Assembly (NCBI RefSeq): GCF_016862395.1
Contig: NZ_BOMW01000076.1
Span: forward strand, 1 to 42,091
From: Actinoplanes siamensis
GTDB taxonomy: Bacteria > Actinomycetota > Actinomycetes > Mycobacteriales > Micromonosporaceae
Direction of reading: 5' to 3'
DNA: 42,091 bases
Shown: positions 33,035 to 40,192 of the stretch, in pieces
How the letters are laid out: each line of letters starts with the position of its first letter
How positions within the stretch are numbered: position 1 is the stretch's first letter
Program-made: the position numbers and the translations under genes
The notes under the pieces: model-generated
What the model was told of the DNA's origin: nothing
Databases searched by the model: none
Seen by the model: only the letters and a program-made list of their open reading frames with translations

Positions 33035-33535
33035 GTGACCCGCTTGACGTACCCCCAGATCGGCCTGACCCGCACCGGGCCGTTGCCGGACGGCTACCGC
33101 CACCTGCGCCACCGGACCCGTCTCGGGTCCGGCGAAGCGGTCTTCGCCGCGGCCGGCGAGGCGGTCCTGACCTTCCGGATGCACCGCGCGACCGGGGCGC
33201 GGATCCGCACCGAGGCGCCGCGGGCCACGCCCGGCGTGCGTCTGAGCATCGGCCTCGGCCCGGTCAGCGCCCCCTGCGAGGTGGTCTGGACCACCCAGGA
33301 GAAGGACAGAATCGGCTTCGGGTACGGAACTCTGCCCGGTCACCCGGCCATCGGCGAGGAGGCGTTCGTCGTCGAGCGTGACGAGCGTGACCGGGTCTGG
33401 TTCGCGGTCACCGCGTTCAGCCGTCCGGGGGGCACGCTGATGCGGCTGGCCGGCCCGCTCGCGGTGCTCCTGCAGCACGCCTACGCCAGGCGGTGCGGAC
33501 AGGTGCTCAAGCGGCTGGGTACCGTGAGCCGGTGA
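33035..33535 (+). CDS. DUF1990 family protein
   Basis: Soluble protein of 166 aa starting VTRLTYPQIGLTRTG. It is typical of DUF1990, a START/SRPBCC-like fold (RHRTRLGSGEAVFAAAGEAV; PCEVVWTTQEKDRIGFGYGT; LPGHPAIGEEAFVVE). Biochemical function is unknown; a hydrophobic pocket is usual for the fold. GTG at 33035 fits the family N-terminus. Its TGA overlaps the GTG of the MBL gene, the first of two four-base couplings in this operon. It is divergent from the lipid kinase, with 49 bp between starts. Confidence 0.85.
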   Translation: MTRLTYPQIGLTRTGPLPDGYRHLRHRTRLGSGEAVFAAAGEAVLTFRMHRATGARIRTEAPRATPGVRLSIGLGPVSAPCEVVWTTQEKDRIGFGYGTLPGHPAIGEEAFVVERDERDRVWFAVTAFSRPGGTLMRLAGPLAVLLQHAYARRCGQVLKRLGTVSR

Positions 33536-34308
33536 GCGCGACGTCTGTCACCTGGTGGGGCCACAGCACCATCTGGCTGACCGACTCGGGTGTCACCCTG
33601 CTCACCGACCCGGTGCTCACCGACCGGCTGGCCCACCTGCGGCGGATGGCCGGCCCGGCGCCGCGACTGGCCGGGCCGCCGGACGCGGTCCTGCTCTCCC
33701 ACCTGCACGCCGACCACTTCCACGTGGCCTCGCTCAAGGCCGTACCAGGGAGTCCGCTTCTGATCGTGCCGCGCGGAGCCGCGGCCTTCGCCACCAGGGC
33801 CCTCGGCGCGCCGGCCGCGCAGCGCCTGGTCGAGGTCGCGCCCGGTGACGAGGTCCAGGTCGGCGCGGTCCGGGTGCGCGCCGTCCCGGCGCGGCACGAC
33901 GGCGGGCGTGGTCCGTGGTCGCGCGAGCGGGCCGCCGCCATCGGGTTCGTGGTCGAGGGCAGTGCGCGGAGTTGGTACGCCGGGGACACCGGCCTGTTCG
34001 ACGAGATGCACGAGCTCGGGCCGCTCGATCTGGCCCTGATCCCGGTCGGCGGCTGGGGTCCCTCGCTCGGCGCGCACGGTCACCTCGATCCCGCGGACGC
34101 GGCCGAGGCGCTGCGCCGGGTGAAGGCGTCCTGGGCGGTGCCGGTGCACTACGGCACGCTGTGGCCGGTCGGGCTGGGCCGGGTGCGGCGGCACATGTTC
34201 GCCGAGCCCGGCGCCCGATTCGCCGAGCTGGCCGCGCGCACCTCGCCGGACGCCCGGGTCCGGGTGCTGGCCCACGGCGAGACGCTGACCCTGGGACCGG
34301 GCGCGTGA
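33532..34308 (+). CDS. MBL-fold metal-dependent hydrolase (UlaG-like)
   Basis: Metallo-beta-lactamase-fold protein of 258 aa, related to UlaG lactonase and NAPE-PLD-like phosphodiesterases. The metal site is SHLHADH (His57, His59, Asp61, His62); WWGHSTIWL is the family N-terminus and WYAGDTGL the later Asp motif, with VHYGTLWP near the end. Some members cleave N-acyl phospholipids, which would suit the membrane-lipid genes around it, but the substrate is not established. Start GTG 33532 overlaps the preceding stop (GTGA); its own stop overlaps the DedA start. Confidence 0.88.
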   Translation: MSATSVTWWGHSTIWLTDSGVTLLTDPVLTDRLAHLRRMAGPAPRLAGPPDAVLLSHLHADHFHVASLKAVPGSPLLIVPRGAAAFATRALGAPAAQRLVEVAPGDEVQVGAVRVRAVPARHDGGRGPWSRERAAAIGFVVEGSARSWYAGDTGLFDEMHELGPLDLALIPVGGWGPSLGAHGHLDPADAAEALRRVKASWAVPVHYGTLWPVGLGRVRRHMFAEPGARFAELAARTSPDARVRVLAHGETLTLGPGA

Positions 34309-34910
34309 TCGCCACCCTGGGTGCTCTGGCGTCGCTGTTCGGCGTGGTGTGCTTCGGGGCGATCATCCCGATCGTGCCGACCGGGGCGGCGGTCAGCGGG
34401 GCCGCCGCGCTCGCCTTCCACGAGCACCACCCGGTGAACATGGTCTTCGTGGTGGCCGCCGGCGCCGCCGGCGCCTACCTCGGCGACCTGGTGATGTACG
34501 CGATGTGCCGGTTCGGCGGCGAGCAGCTGGCCCGCCGGCTGCGCTGGCTGCGCGACGAGGAGCACCTGGCCGCGGTCAAGGACCGGCTCGCGGAGCGGCA
34601 GGTCCCGGTGCTGCTGGTGTCCCGGCTGATCCCGGGCGGCCGCGTGCCGGTGCTGCTCGCGGCCGCCTTCCTGGGACTGTCCTGGCGCACCTTCGTGGTC
34701 GCCAACCTGCCGGCCTGCGCGCTGTGGTCGGTGGTCTACGCCGCGATCGGCCTGGCCGGCGGCTCGATCTTTCCGCAGCCCTGGCAGGGCGTGGTCGCCG
34801 CGGTCCTGCTGATCCTGGTGGTCAACCAGACGGTGTCCTGGATCGGCAAGCGGCGCGCTAGTACTTCAGATACGTCCGGGTCATCGTCGCCGCCTTCTGC
34901 ACCACGGTGA
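34305..34910 (+). CDS. DedA-family membrane protein
   Basis: Membrane protein of 201 aa with a VTT (SNARE-associated/DedA) domain. Hallmarks: VPTGAAVSGAAALAF, GAYLGDLVMYAMCRFGG and SRLIPGGRVPVLLAAAFLG. DedA-related proteins flip polyprenyl or phosphatidyl lipids across membranes. Start GTG 34305 is coupled to the MBL stop (GTGA), completing a DUF1990-MBL-DedA operon. The final 53 bases overlap the 3' end of the convergent serine hydrolase gene. Confidence 0.88.
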   Translation: MIATLGALASLFGVVCFGAIIPIVPTGAAVSGAAALAFHEHHPVNMVFVVAAGAAGAYLGDLVMYAMCRFGGEQLARRLRWLRDEEHLAAVKDRLAERQVPVLLVSRLIPGGRVPVLLAAAFLGLSWRTFVVANLPACALWSVVYAAIGLAGGSIFPQPWQGVVAAVLLILVVNQTVSWIGKRRASTSDTSGSSSPPSAPR

Positions 34911-35763
34911 TGCCGGCCGGCATGGTCTTGTGCCCGTGCGAGAGCACGGCGATGGAGACGTCCACGTCGTCGCCGGTGATCCGGCCGACCGAGTTGATGA
35001 TCCACAGACCGTTCTCGGTGGAGCGGGACAGCCAGCCGTTCTTCACGGTGGCCTCCTCCCCCGCCTTCGCCGCGGCCGGGACACCCCAGTCCTGATCCTC
35101 GGCGACCGTGCTCATCAGCGTGTGCGCGTAGGCGCGCGACTTCGCCGACAGCGGGCTGTCCTCGGCGGCCAGCTGGCTCAGCAACTTCACCTGGTCCTTG
35201 ACGGTGGTCCTGGTCAGACCCCAGGATCCGGCCACGGTGGTCTGTGCCAGGCCCAGCCGCTTGTCGCAACGCTGGATCCCGGCCGCCTTGCCCAGCTGGT
35301 TGAAGAGCGAGGTGGTGGCGTTGTTGTCGCTGTTGCGGATCATCAGCTTGGCCCGTGAGTCCTCCGAGGAGGTGACCGCGCGGCCGGCGTCCTGAGCGTT
35401 GAGCAGCAGGCAGGCGAGCACCTGCACCTTGACGACGCTGGCGGTCTCGAATTTCTCGTCGCCGCGGTACGCATACGTCTCGCCGGTCTTGGCGTCGAGC
35501 ACGGCGACCGAGAACTCCGGGACGGTGGCGGCGTACTTCTTCAGCGCGGCGTCCAGCGCCCTGACCTTCTTGGCGCGCGCGATCCTGGCCAGCTGCTCCG
35601 GGCTCGGCCCGGTCGGGGACGGCGAGGCCTGCGCCGAACTGTCGCCGGTGAGGAACGTCGCGGCCGCGCCGTCACTGCCGATCACCCCTTTGACCAGCAA
35701 GGCCACACCTCCCAGGACGATCGCAGCGGCCACCATGAAGATCCATTTCGGGGAACGTCGCAC
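34858..35763 (-). CDS. Serine hydrolase of the class A beta-lactamase fold
   Basis: Exported or membrane-anchored protein of 301 aa. An N-terminal hydrophobic helix (about 7-28) is followed by a Pro/Ser-rich linker and then a beta-lactamase-like domain with ASVVK (Ser109 nucleophile, Lys112), RNSDNNAT (SDN at 145-147) and VKNGW (KNG at 241-243, in place of the usual KTG/KSG). The length and motifs fit the actinobacterial class A-like family, which includes D,D-carboxypeptidase-like and antibiotic-inactivating members. I cannot say which. GTG at 35763 (VRRSPKWIFM) fits the anchor. It is divergent from the coiled-coil gene. Confidence 0.88.
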   Translation of the reverse strand: MRRSPKWIFMVAAAIVLGGVALLVKGVIGSDGAAATFLTGDSSAQASPSPTGPSPEQLARIARAKKVRALDAALKKYAATVPEFSVAVLDAKTGETYAYRGDEKFETASVVKVQVLACLLLNAQDAGRAVTSSEDSRAKLMIRNSDNNATTSLFNQLGKAAGIQRCDKRLGLAQTTVAGSWGLTRTTVKDQVKLLSQLAAEDSPLSAKSRAYAHTLMSTVAEDQDWGVPAAAKAGEEATVKNGWLSRSTENGLWIINSVGRITGDDVDVSIAVLSHGHKTMPAGITVVQKAATMTRTYLKY

Positions 35764-35841
35764 CCATGCATGATGCCTTGTCCGAGGCGGATGTGGTGGG
35801 GCGGTGCAGCTGTGAATCCTCCCCGACTTCGGCGGCCCGGC

Positions 35842-36008
35842 CGGACACGGCTCCCTCCGGACGACTTCGTGTTCGCCCGGTGCGGCACGACCCCCTTCCG
35901 GCCCTCTTCCGGGCGGCTTCCGGGCGGCACGACCCCCTTCCGGGCGGCTCTCCGTACCGGCCTGCGCGGTACGACTCTTTCCGGATGACTTCCGCCGCCG
36001 GGCCGGGA
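35842..36008. repeat. Four-unit minisatellite, period 42 bp
   Basis: Units begin at 35842, 35883, 35925 and 35967. The middle two start with the identical 19-mer CGGCACGACCCCCTTCCGG; the outer ones match with a few changes (CGGTACGACTCTTTCCGG in the last). The array fills the space between the divergent hydrolase and coiled-coil genes. Confidence 0.7.
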
Positions 36009-36034
36009 GTGCGTCCGGAGCGCAGAATGGGGAC

Positions 36035-37012
36035 ATGGCGTCCTTGCTGTCCCGAGCTGTGCAGGTATCCCGAGCCGCGCTGGCCGCGCCGGCGGCCGCC
36101 GCCGACCTCGCCCGCGCCGCGATCGGCCAGGTGATCGAGACCGCGGGCGCGGCGGCCAGCGTGCCGGTGCGCGCGCTGAGCCTGCTCGGCCAGGCGGAGC
36201 TGCTGGTCAATCGGGCCGGGCTGGCGATCGGCCAGGCCGAGGAGCTGATCCAGCGGGTGACCACGGTGGCCACCTCGGCGGAGAGCGCGATCACCGACGT
36301 CCGCACGGTGACCACCGACGCGGACACCGCCATCGCGCGGGTCCGCACCATCACCACGGCCGCCGAGGCGCTGCTCGGCGAGGTCCGCGCGATCACCACC
36401 GCCGCGTCCCTGACGGTCGAGGAGGCGGGCGCCGTCTCGACGGCGGCCGGCGACCTGGTCCGCCGGGCCGCCGCGACCGCCGACGCGGCCGGCACCATCG
36501 TGATCGAGGCCGGTTCGCTGACCACCTCGGCCGCCGAGATCGTCGCCGAGGCCGGCGCGGTCAGCGCCGCGGCCCGCGGCGTCGTCACCGACGCCGGCTC
36601 GATCAGCTCAGCGGCCCGTGACCTGGTCACCGAGGCGGGCTCGGTCGCGAGCCGCGCGTCGGCGGTGGTCAACCGGGCCGGTCAGGCCGCGGAGGCGGCG
36701 ACCGGCTTGCTCGACGACTACACCCCGACGCTGCGCAAGGCGGCGCCGCTGGCCGCCCGGTTCGTCGAGGAGCTGACGCCGGAGGAGGTGACCGCAGCGA
36801 TCCGGATGGTGGACGAGCTGCCGGTCCTGCGCGATCACCTGGTGGACGACGTGATGCCGCTGCTGAACAAGCTCGACCAGGTCGGGCCGGACCTGCACAA
36901 GCTCCTGGAGGTCACCGAGGACCTGCATCTGGCGATCGCCGGCCTGCCCGGGCTGAGGCTGCTGCGCCGCCGTGGCGAGGAGCGCACCGAGGACCACCAC
37001 ATCAAGACCTGA
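36035..37012 (+). CDS. Repetitive coiled-coil protein, 13 x 14 residues
   Basis: Protein of 325 aa. Residues 46-227 are thirteen ungapped 14-residue units, for example RVRTITTAAEALLG, EAGSLTTSAAEIVA, DAGSISSAARDLVT. Hydrophobic residues fall at unit positions 2, 5, 9 and 12, a 3-4-3-4 heptad pattern, so it predicts about 26 continuous heptads, Ala/Thr-rich with little aromatic content. The C-terminal part (232-310: LRKAAPLAARFVEELTPEEV) is a separate helical domain, followed by a basic end. There is no signal peptide. I do not recognise the family. It resembles phasin-like or scaffold proteins in pattern only. ATG at 36035 follows CAGAAT by six bases (leaderless). Confidence 0.8.
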   Translation: MASLLSRAVQVSRAALAAPAAAADLARAAIGQVIETAGAAASVPVRALSLLGQAELLVNRAGLAIGQAEELIQRVTTVATSAESAITDVRTVTTDADTAIARVRTITTAAEALLGEVRAITTAASLTVEEAGAVSTAAGDLVRRAAATADAAGTIVIEAGSLTTSAAEIVAEAGAVSAAARGVVTDAGSISSAARDLVTEAGSVASRASAVVNRAGQAAEAATGLLDDYTPTLRKAAPLAARFVEELTPEEVTAAIRMVDELPVLRDHLVDDVMPLLNKLDQVGPDLHKLLEVTEDLHLAIAGLPGLRLLRRRGEERTEDHHIKT

Positions 37013-37384
37013 CCCTCGGCCGGTCCCGGCCGCACCCTTGCGGCCGACCCGGCCGCCCACCCGCTACCGCCCCACCCGCGTTCCGGCCGGCGCCGCCCCT
37101 TGCGACCGATCGCCTCGGGTACTCACGGCCCGGCCCGCGCTCCCAGCCCGCCCGTCGGTGCCGGCGCGCCGCCTCCCACCGCTGCTCCCGGCCTGCCTCC
37201 TGAGGCCCCGGGCCGGCGCGGGCGGCCCTCGCCCGGCGACCGGCCCGAAACGTGAGTGGCCGGCCCTCCGGTTCGGAGGGCCGGCAGCTCAACCCGGCGG
37301 CGCTCGAGGTCGGCGACGCCTTCCGCAACCGGATCAGCGCGAGCCGTTCGGCGCGGGCGGATCAGGCGCGGGTGGTCCGGTGGA
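37013..37384. other. Convergent intergenic region
   Basis: About 370 bases of GC-rich DNA between the coiled-coil gene and the S1 protease. Apart from the hairpin at 37259-37285, no gene, RNA or IS signature is seen. Confidence 0.6.
37259..37285. terminator. Hairpin terminator between convergent genes
   Basis: Perfect 12-bp stem GCCGGCCCTCCG / CGGAGGGCCGGC with a GTT loop. It is usable from either side. Confidence 0.8.
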
Positions 37385-38425
37385 TCAGAAGACCGACACG
37401 CCGTAGACGCTGAGCGGCTCGACCACCGGCTGGAAGTAGGTGGTTCCGCCGGAGGAGCAGTTGCCGCTGCCGCCCGAGGTGAGGCCGAGCGCGGTGGTGC
37501 CGGAGTAGAGCGAGCCGCCGCTGTCGCCCGGCTCGGCGCAGACGGTGGTGCGGATCAGGCCGGAGACCGAGCCCTCGGCGTAGTTGACCGTGCTGTTCAG
37601 CGCGGTGACGCGGCCGGAGTGGATGCCCGTGGTGGAACCGCGGCGGTACACCGTGGCGCCGACGGCCGGGGTGCCGGCCGAGGTGATGTCCTGCGAGCCG
37701 ACGCCACCGGTCTTGGTGATCGTCGTGTTCGTGTAGCGGACGATGCCGTAGTCGTTGCCCGGGAAGCTGGTGCCGGCCCGGGTGCCCAGGGTGGTGGAAC
37801 CGTTGGTCCAGGTCGCGCCGATGTTGGTGCAGTGACCGGCGGTCAGGAAGTAGTTCGTGCCGGCGCTGTCACGCACGTTGAAGCCCAGCGAGCAACGGCC
37901 GCCACCGGCGTAGATGGCGTCACCGCCGGAGATCCGAGTGCTGATCTTGCCGGGGATGCTCTCGATCCGGGCGGTGTCGCCGAGCTTGGCGACGGTGGCC
38001 TTGACCGCGGCCAGCTTGGCGCCGGTGACGCTCTCGTCGACGCTGACCACGATCTGGTTGCTGATCGGGTCGACGGCGAACGCGGTGCCCGGGGTCTTCA
38101 GGTCGACCTTCAGCGCGGCGTCGGCCGCGGCGAGCGTGGCGCCGCTGCGGGCCACGTACCGCGGGGTGGCGCCGGACGCCTTGACCTCGGCCGCGGTGGC
38201 CGCGTCCGTCACGTTGACCACCAGCTTGCCGGAGGCGTCCAGGTAGGACCCGGCGTCCCGGGAACCCAGCTGGTCGTCCAGCTTGCTGGCCAGGGCGGAC
38301 GGGGCGAAGGACGAGTCGCCCACGGCCGGGGCCGCCGAGGCGGGTGACGCGACAGCCATGGTGCCGCCGACAAGAATGCCGACCGCCAGGCCGACGATCG
38401 GTCGGCGAAGCTTCGGGTTGAGCAC
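37385..38425 (-). CDS. Secreted S1 serine protease (streptogrisin/alpha-lytic type)
   Basis: Secreted chymotrypsin-fold protease of 346 aa. A signal peptide (about 1-32, ending ASPASAA) is followed by a propeptide (about 33-163) that guides folding. The mature domain has the triad His198 (LTAGHC), Asp225 (GNDYGIV) and Ser302 (EPGDSGGSLYS), and disulfide pairs are expected between Cys178/199 and Cys296/323. GTG at 38425 (VLNPKLRRPI) follows GGGAGGAA. It probably digests extracellular protein for nutrition or development. The stretch 38426-38727 holds its promoter; TTTAAATAC on the minus strand near 38490 is a possible -10. Confidence 0.93.
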   Translation of the reverse strand: MLNPKLRRPIVGLAVGILVGGTMAVASPASAAPAVGDSSFAPSALASKLDDQLGSRDAGSYLDASGKLVVNVTDAATAAEVKASGATPRYVARSGATLAAADAALKVDLKTPGTAFAVDPISNQIVVSVDESVTGAKLAAVKATVAKLGDTARIESIPGKISTRISGGDAIYAGGGRCSLGFNVRDSAGTNYFLTAGHCTNIGATWTNGSTTLGTRAGTSFPGNDYGIVRYTNTTITKTGGVGSQDITSAGTPAVGATVYRRGSTTGIHSGRVTALNSTVNYAEGSVSGLIRTTVCAEPGDSGGSLYSGTTALGLTSGGSGNCSSGGTTYFQPVVEPLSVYGVSVF

Positions 38426-38727
38426 GGTTCCTCCCAGGGGGATTGGGTAGGTGGCATACCGATTCGGCACGCCAGTGCTCGCAAGTATTTAAATGGACCG
38501 ATAAGACCGCAAGGACTGGTCAACCCACGACAGTGATGATCAAGTGGCCACTGAGCAGCGGAAACTTCCGTACCATAGTGTTGGGCTATGACCTTTTCGG
38601 GATGAATGGGCAGGCTGTTGGCCAGTTCCCGAATCCGCTGCCGGCGGCCACTGCGGGTCACCGTCGCGGGCGCGACGAGGCGACTGCCGGCAACTCAGCG
38701 GTACGGCACGCCGGGCCGCCCCGCCCG

Positions 38728-39303
38728 TCAGCGCTCGAACACCGAGATCGGGGCCTCGTCGGCGAGGCGGTAACCCAGCCCGTAGACCGTGGTGATCAGC
38801 TCCGGGTCGTCCAGCTTGGTGCGCAGGCGGCTGACGTGCACGTCGACGGTGCGGTTGGTGGTGTGCCGGTGACCCCAGACGTGGGTGAGCAGCTGGGTGC
38901 GGCTGAACACCTGACGCGGGTGCTGGGCCAGGAAGAGCAGCAGGTCGTACTCCAGGCGGCTGAGGTCGAGTCGCCGGCCGTCGCGCAGCGCGGTGCGGGC
39001 CCGCGGGTCCAGCACGATCTCCCCCTCGGCGCGCGGGCCGGACGGCGTGTCCAGCTCGATGGCGGCGCCGGGACCGGCCGCGTCGACCAGCTCGCGGAGC
39101 GCGGCCAGCACCCGGTCGCGGCCGCCGATGCCACCGGCGATGCTGATCGTCACCGTCACCGGAGCCTCCTCCGGCACACCCCGCTCCTTGACACTGTGCT
39201 CGCTCACGGCCTGGTCGCCGGCGGACGTCGCCAGCCCGGGGACGGAACGCAGGTCGGGGCGCGAATGGTGGGTACGCGGATGGGCGATGGCGAGCGCGGA
39301 CAT
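38728..39303 (-). CDS. Stand-alone OmpR-type winged-helix regulator
   Basis: Protein of 191 aa. The C-terminal Trans_reg_C domain (about 95-185) reads LRDGRRLDLSRLEYDLLLFL, then RQVFSRTQLLTHVWGHRHTT and NRTVDVHVSRLRTKL, YGLGYRL. No receiver domain or phosphorylatable Asp is present. The first 90 residues are variable with a short beta-rich part (VTVTISIAGGIGGRDRVLAA). Such orphan OmpR/WalR-like regulators often control cell-surface or stress genes. ATG at 39303 has a GAAGGAG site. A perfect palindrome 61 bp upstream of the start (39364-39380) is the likely operator. Confidence 0.88.
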   Translation of the reverse strand: MSALAIAHPRTHHSRPDLRSVPGLATSAGDQAVSEHSVKERGVPEEAPVTVTISIAGGIGGRDRVLAALRELVDAAGPGAAIELDTPSGPRAEGEIVLDPRARTALRDGRRLDLSRLEYDLLLFLAQHPRQVFSRTQLLTHVWGHRHTTNRTVDVHVSRLRTKLDDPELITTVYGLGYRLADEAPISVFER

Positions 39304-39356
39304 GTGCGTCTCCTTCGACGGCGTCTGCCACCGGGTCCGGCGGCACCAAGCAAGGA

Positions 39357-39380
39357 TATAATTCCTATCTGTTAGATAGG
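39357..39380. promoter_or_regulatory. TATAAT plus palindrome between divergent genes
   Basis: CCTATCT, GTT, AGATAGG at 39364-39380 is a perfect inverted repeat. It overlaps the downstream side of a perfect -10 (TATAAT, 39357-39362) facing the FMN reductase gene. AT-rich compared with surroundings, as expected of an operator-promoter. Confidence 0.65.
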
Positions 39381-39620
39381 CATACCGCATGGTAGTCACG
39401 CACGCCACATCCCACCAGGCCCCGCGCGGCCGGAACTCCCCCGCACGCGGGGCGGCGACGCCCGTCACATCGTGTCCGCGCTGGCCAGCAGCCCACCGCG
39501 CCGATGTGCTTACTAGGATTTGGGAACCTCATTGACCAATGCCTGAGGACACCCCAGGGTGAGGCAAGGCGAAGAAATCTCAACAAGTGGACAATCTCAT
39601 CGCGGGAGAGGAGGCGCGGC

Positions 39621-39650
39621 GTGCCGGTGCGGGCGCCGCGGATCGGATGA
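39621..39650 (+). CDS. Possible 9-codon leader peptide of the FMN reductase gene
   Basis: GTG at 39621 follows the strongest ribosome-binding sequence in this stretch (GGAGAGGAGG, 39604-39613). It reads MPVRAPRIG and stops with TGA at 39648-39650, overlapping the ATG of the reductase (ATGA). It could couple translation of the reductase. A different reading, starting the reductase at GTG 39587, would make this a coincidence. Confidence 0.35.
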   Translation: MPVRAPRIG

Positions 39651-40129
39651 CTGGAATCGTTGTGGTGTCCGGCAACCCACGTCCGGGGTCGCGCACCTCG
39701 GCCCTGGCCATCGCGGTCGGGGAGGCGTTCGCGGCCCGGCTCGGCGCGCCGGCGCCCACCGTGATCGAGGTCGGTGACCTCGGCGCCGGGCTGCTCACCA
39801 AGGGCGACGAGGCCACGGCCGCCGCGGTCGCGGCGCTCATCGGGGCGGATCTGCTGGTGGTGGCGACACCGACGTACAAGGGCAGTTACACAGGCCTGCT
39901 CAAGGTGCTGCTGGACCAGCTGCCGAACCAGGGTCTGGCCGGCAGGACGGCGGTGCCGGTGGTGACCGCGGGGATCGCGCCGCAGGCGGCCGCGGCCGAG
40001 GCCCTGCTGCGGCAACTGCTGGGCGAGCTGGGCGCCGATGTCGTACGGCCGGGGTTGCCCGTGGTCGAGGCCGACCTTCCGGAGACGGCGGCGATCGCCC
40101 AGAAGTACGCCGCGGCTGCCGACCTCTGA
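39647..40129 (+). CDS. NADPH-dependent FMN reductase
   Basis: Flavodoxin-like reductase of 160 aa. The FMN phosphate loop is VVSGNPRPGSRTSALA, and the isoalloxazine side has VVATPTYKGSYTGLLKVLLD, with PVVTAGIAPQA later. Members supply reduced FMN to two-component monooxygenases (SsuE type) or reduce quinones. Start at ATG 39647; a GTG at 39587 in the same frame adds 20 residues but has a poor site. It is divergent from the winged-helix regulator and may be its target through the palindrome at 39364-39380. A hairpin terminator follows at 40139. Confidence 0.85.
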   Translation: MTGIVVVSGNPRPGSRTSALAIAVGEAFAARLGAPAPTVIEVGDLGAGLLTKGDEATAAAVAALIGADLLVVATPTYKGSYTGLLKVLLDQLPNQGLAGRTAVPVVTAGIAPQAAAAEALLRQLLGELGADVVRPGLPVVEADLPETAAIAQKYAAAADL

Positions 40130-40138
40130 CACCGGCGT

Positions 40139-40163
40139 GGTCCCGGCCCACTGTGCCGGGACC
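40139..40163. terminator. Terminator between convergent FMN reductase and S8 protease
   Basis: GGTCCCGGC and GCCGGGACC form a perfect 9-bp stem with a seven-base loop, starting ten bases after the reductase stop. Confidence 0.75.
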
Positions 40164-40192
40164 CGCCTCGCTCGCCTCGCGACCCGGCGGCT

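Noticed and set aside
34858..35763. Calling the serine hydrolase a true beta-lactamase.
   Set aside because: The third motif is KNG rather than KTG/KSG and a membrane anchor is present. Carboxypeptidase-like or unknown activity is equally possible.
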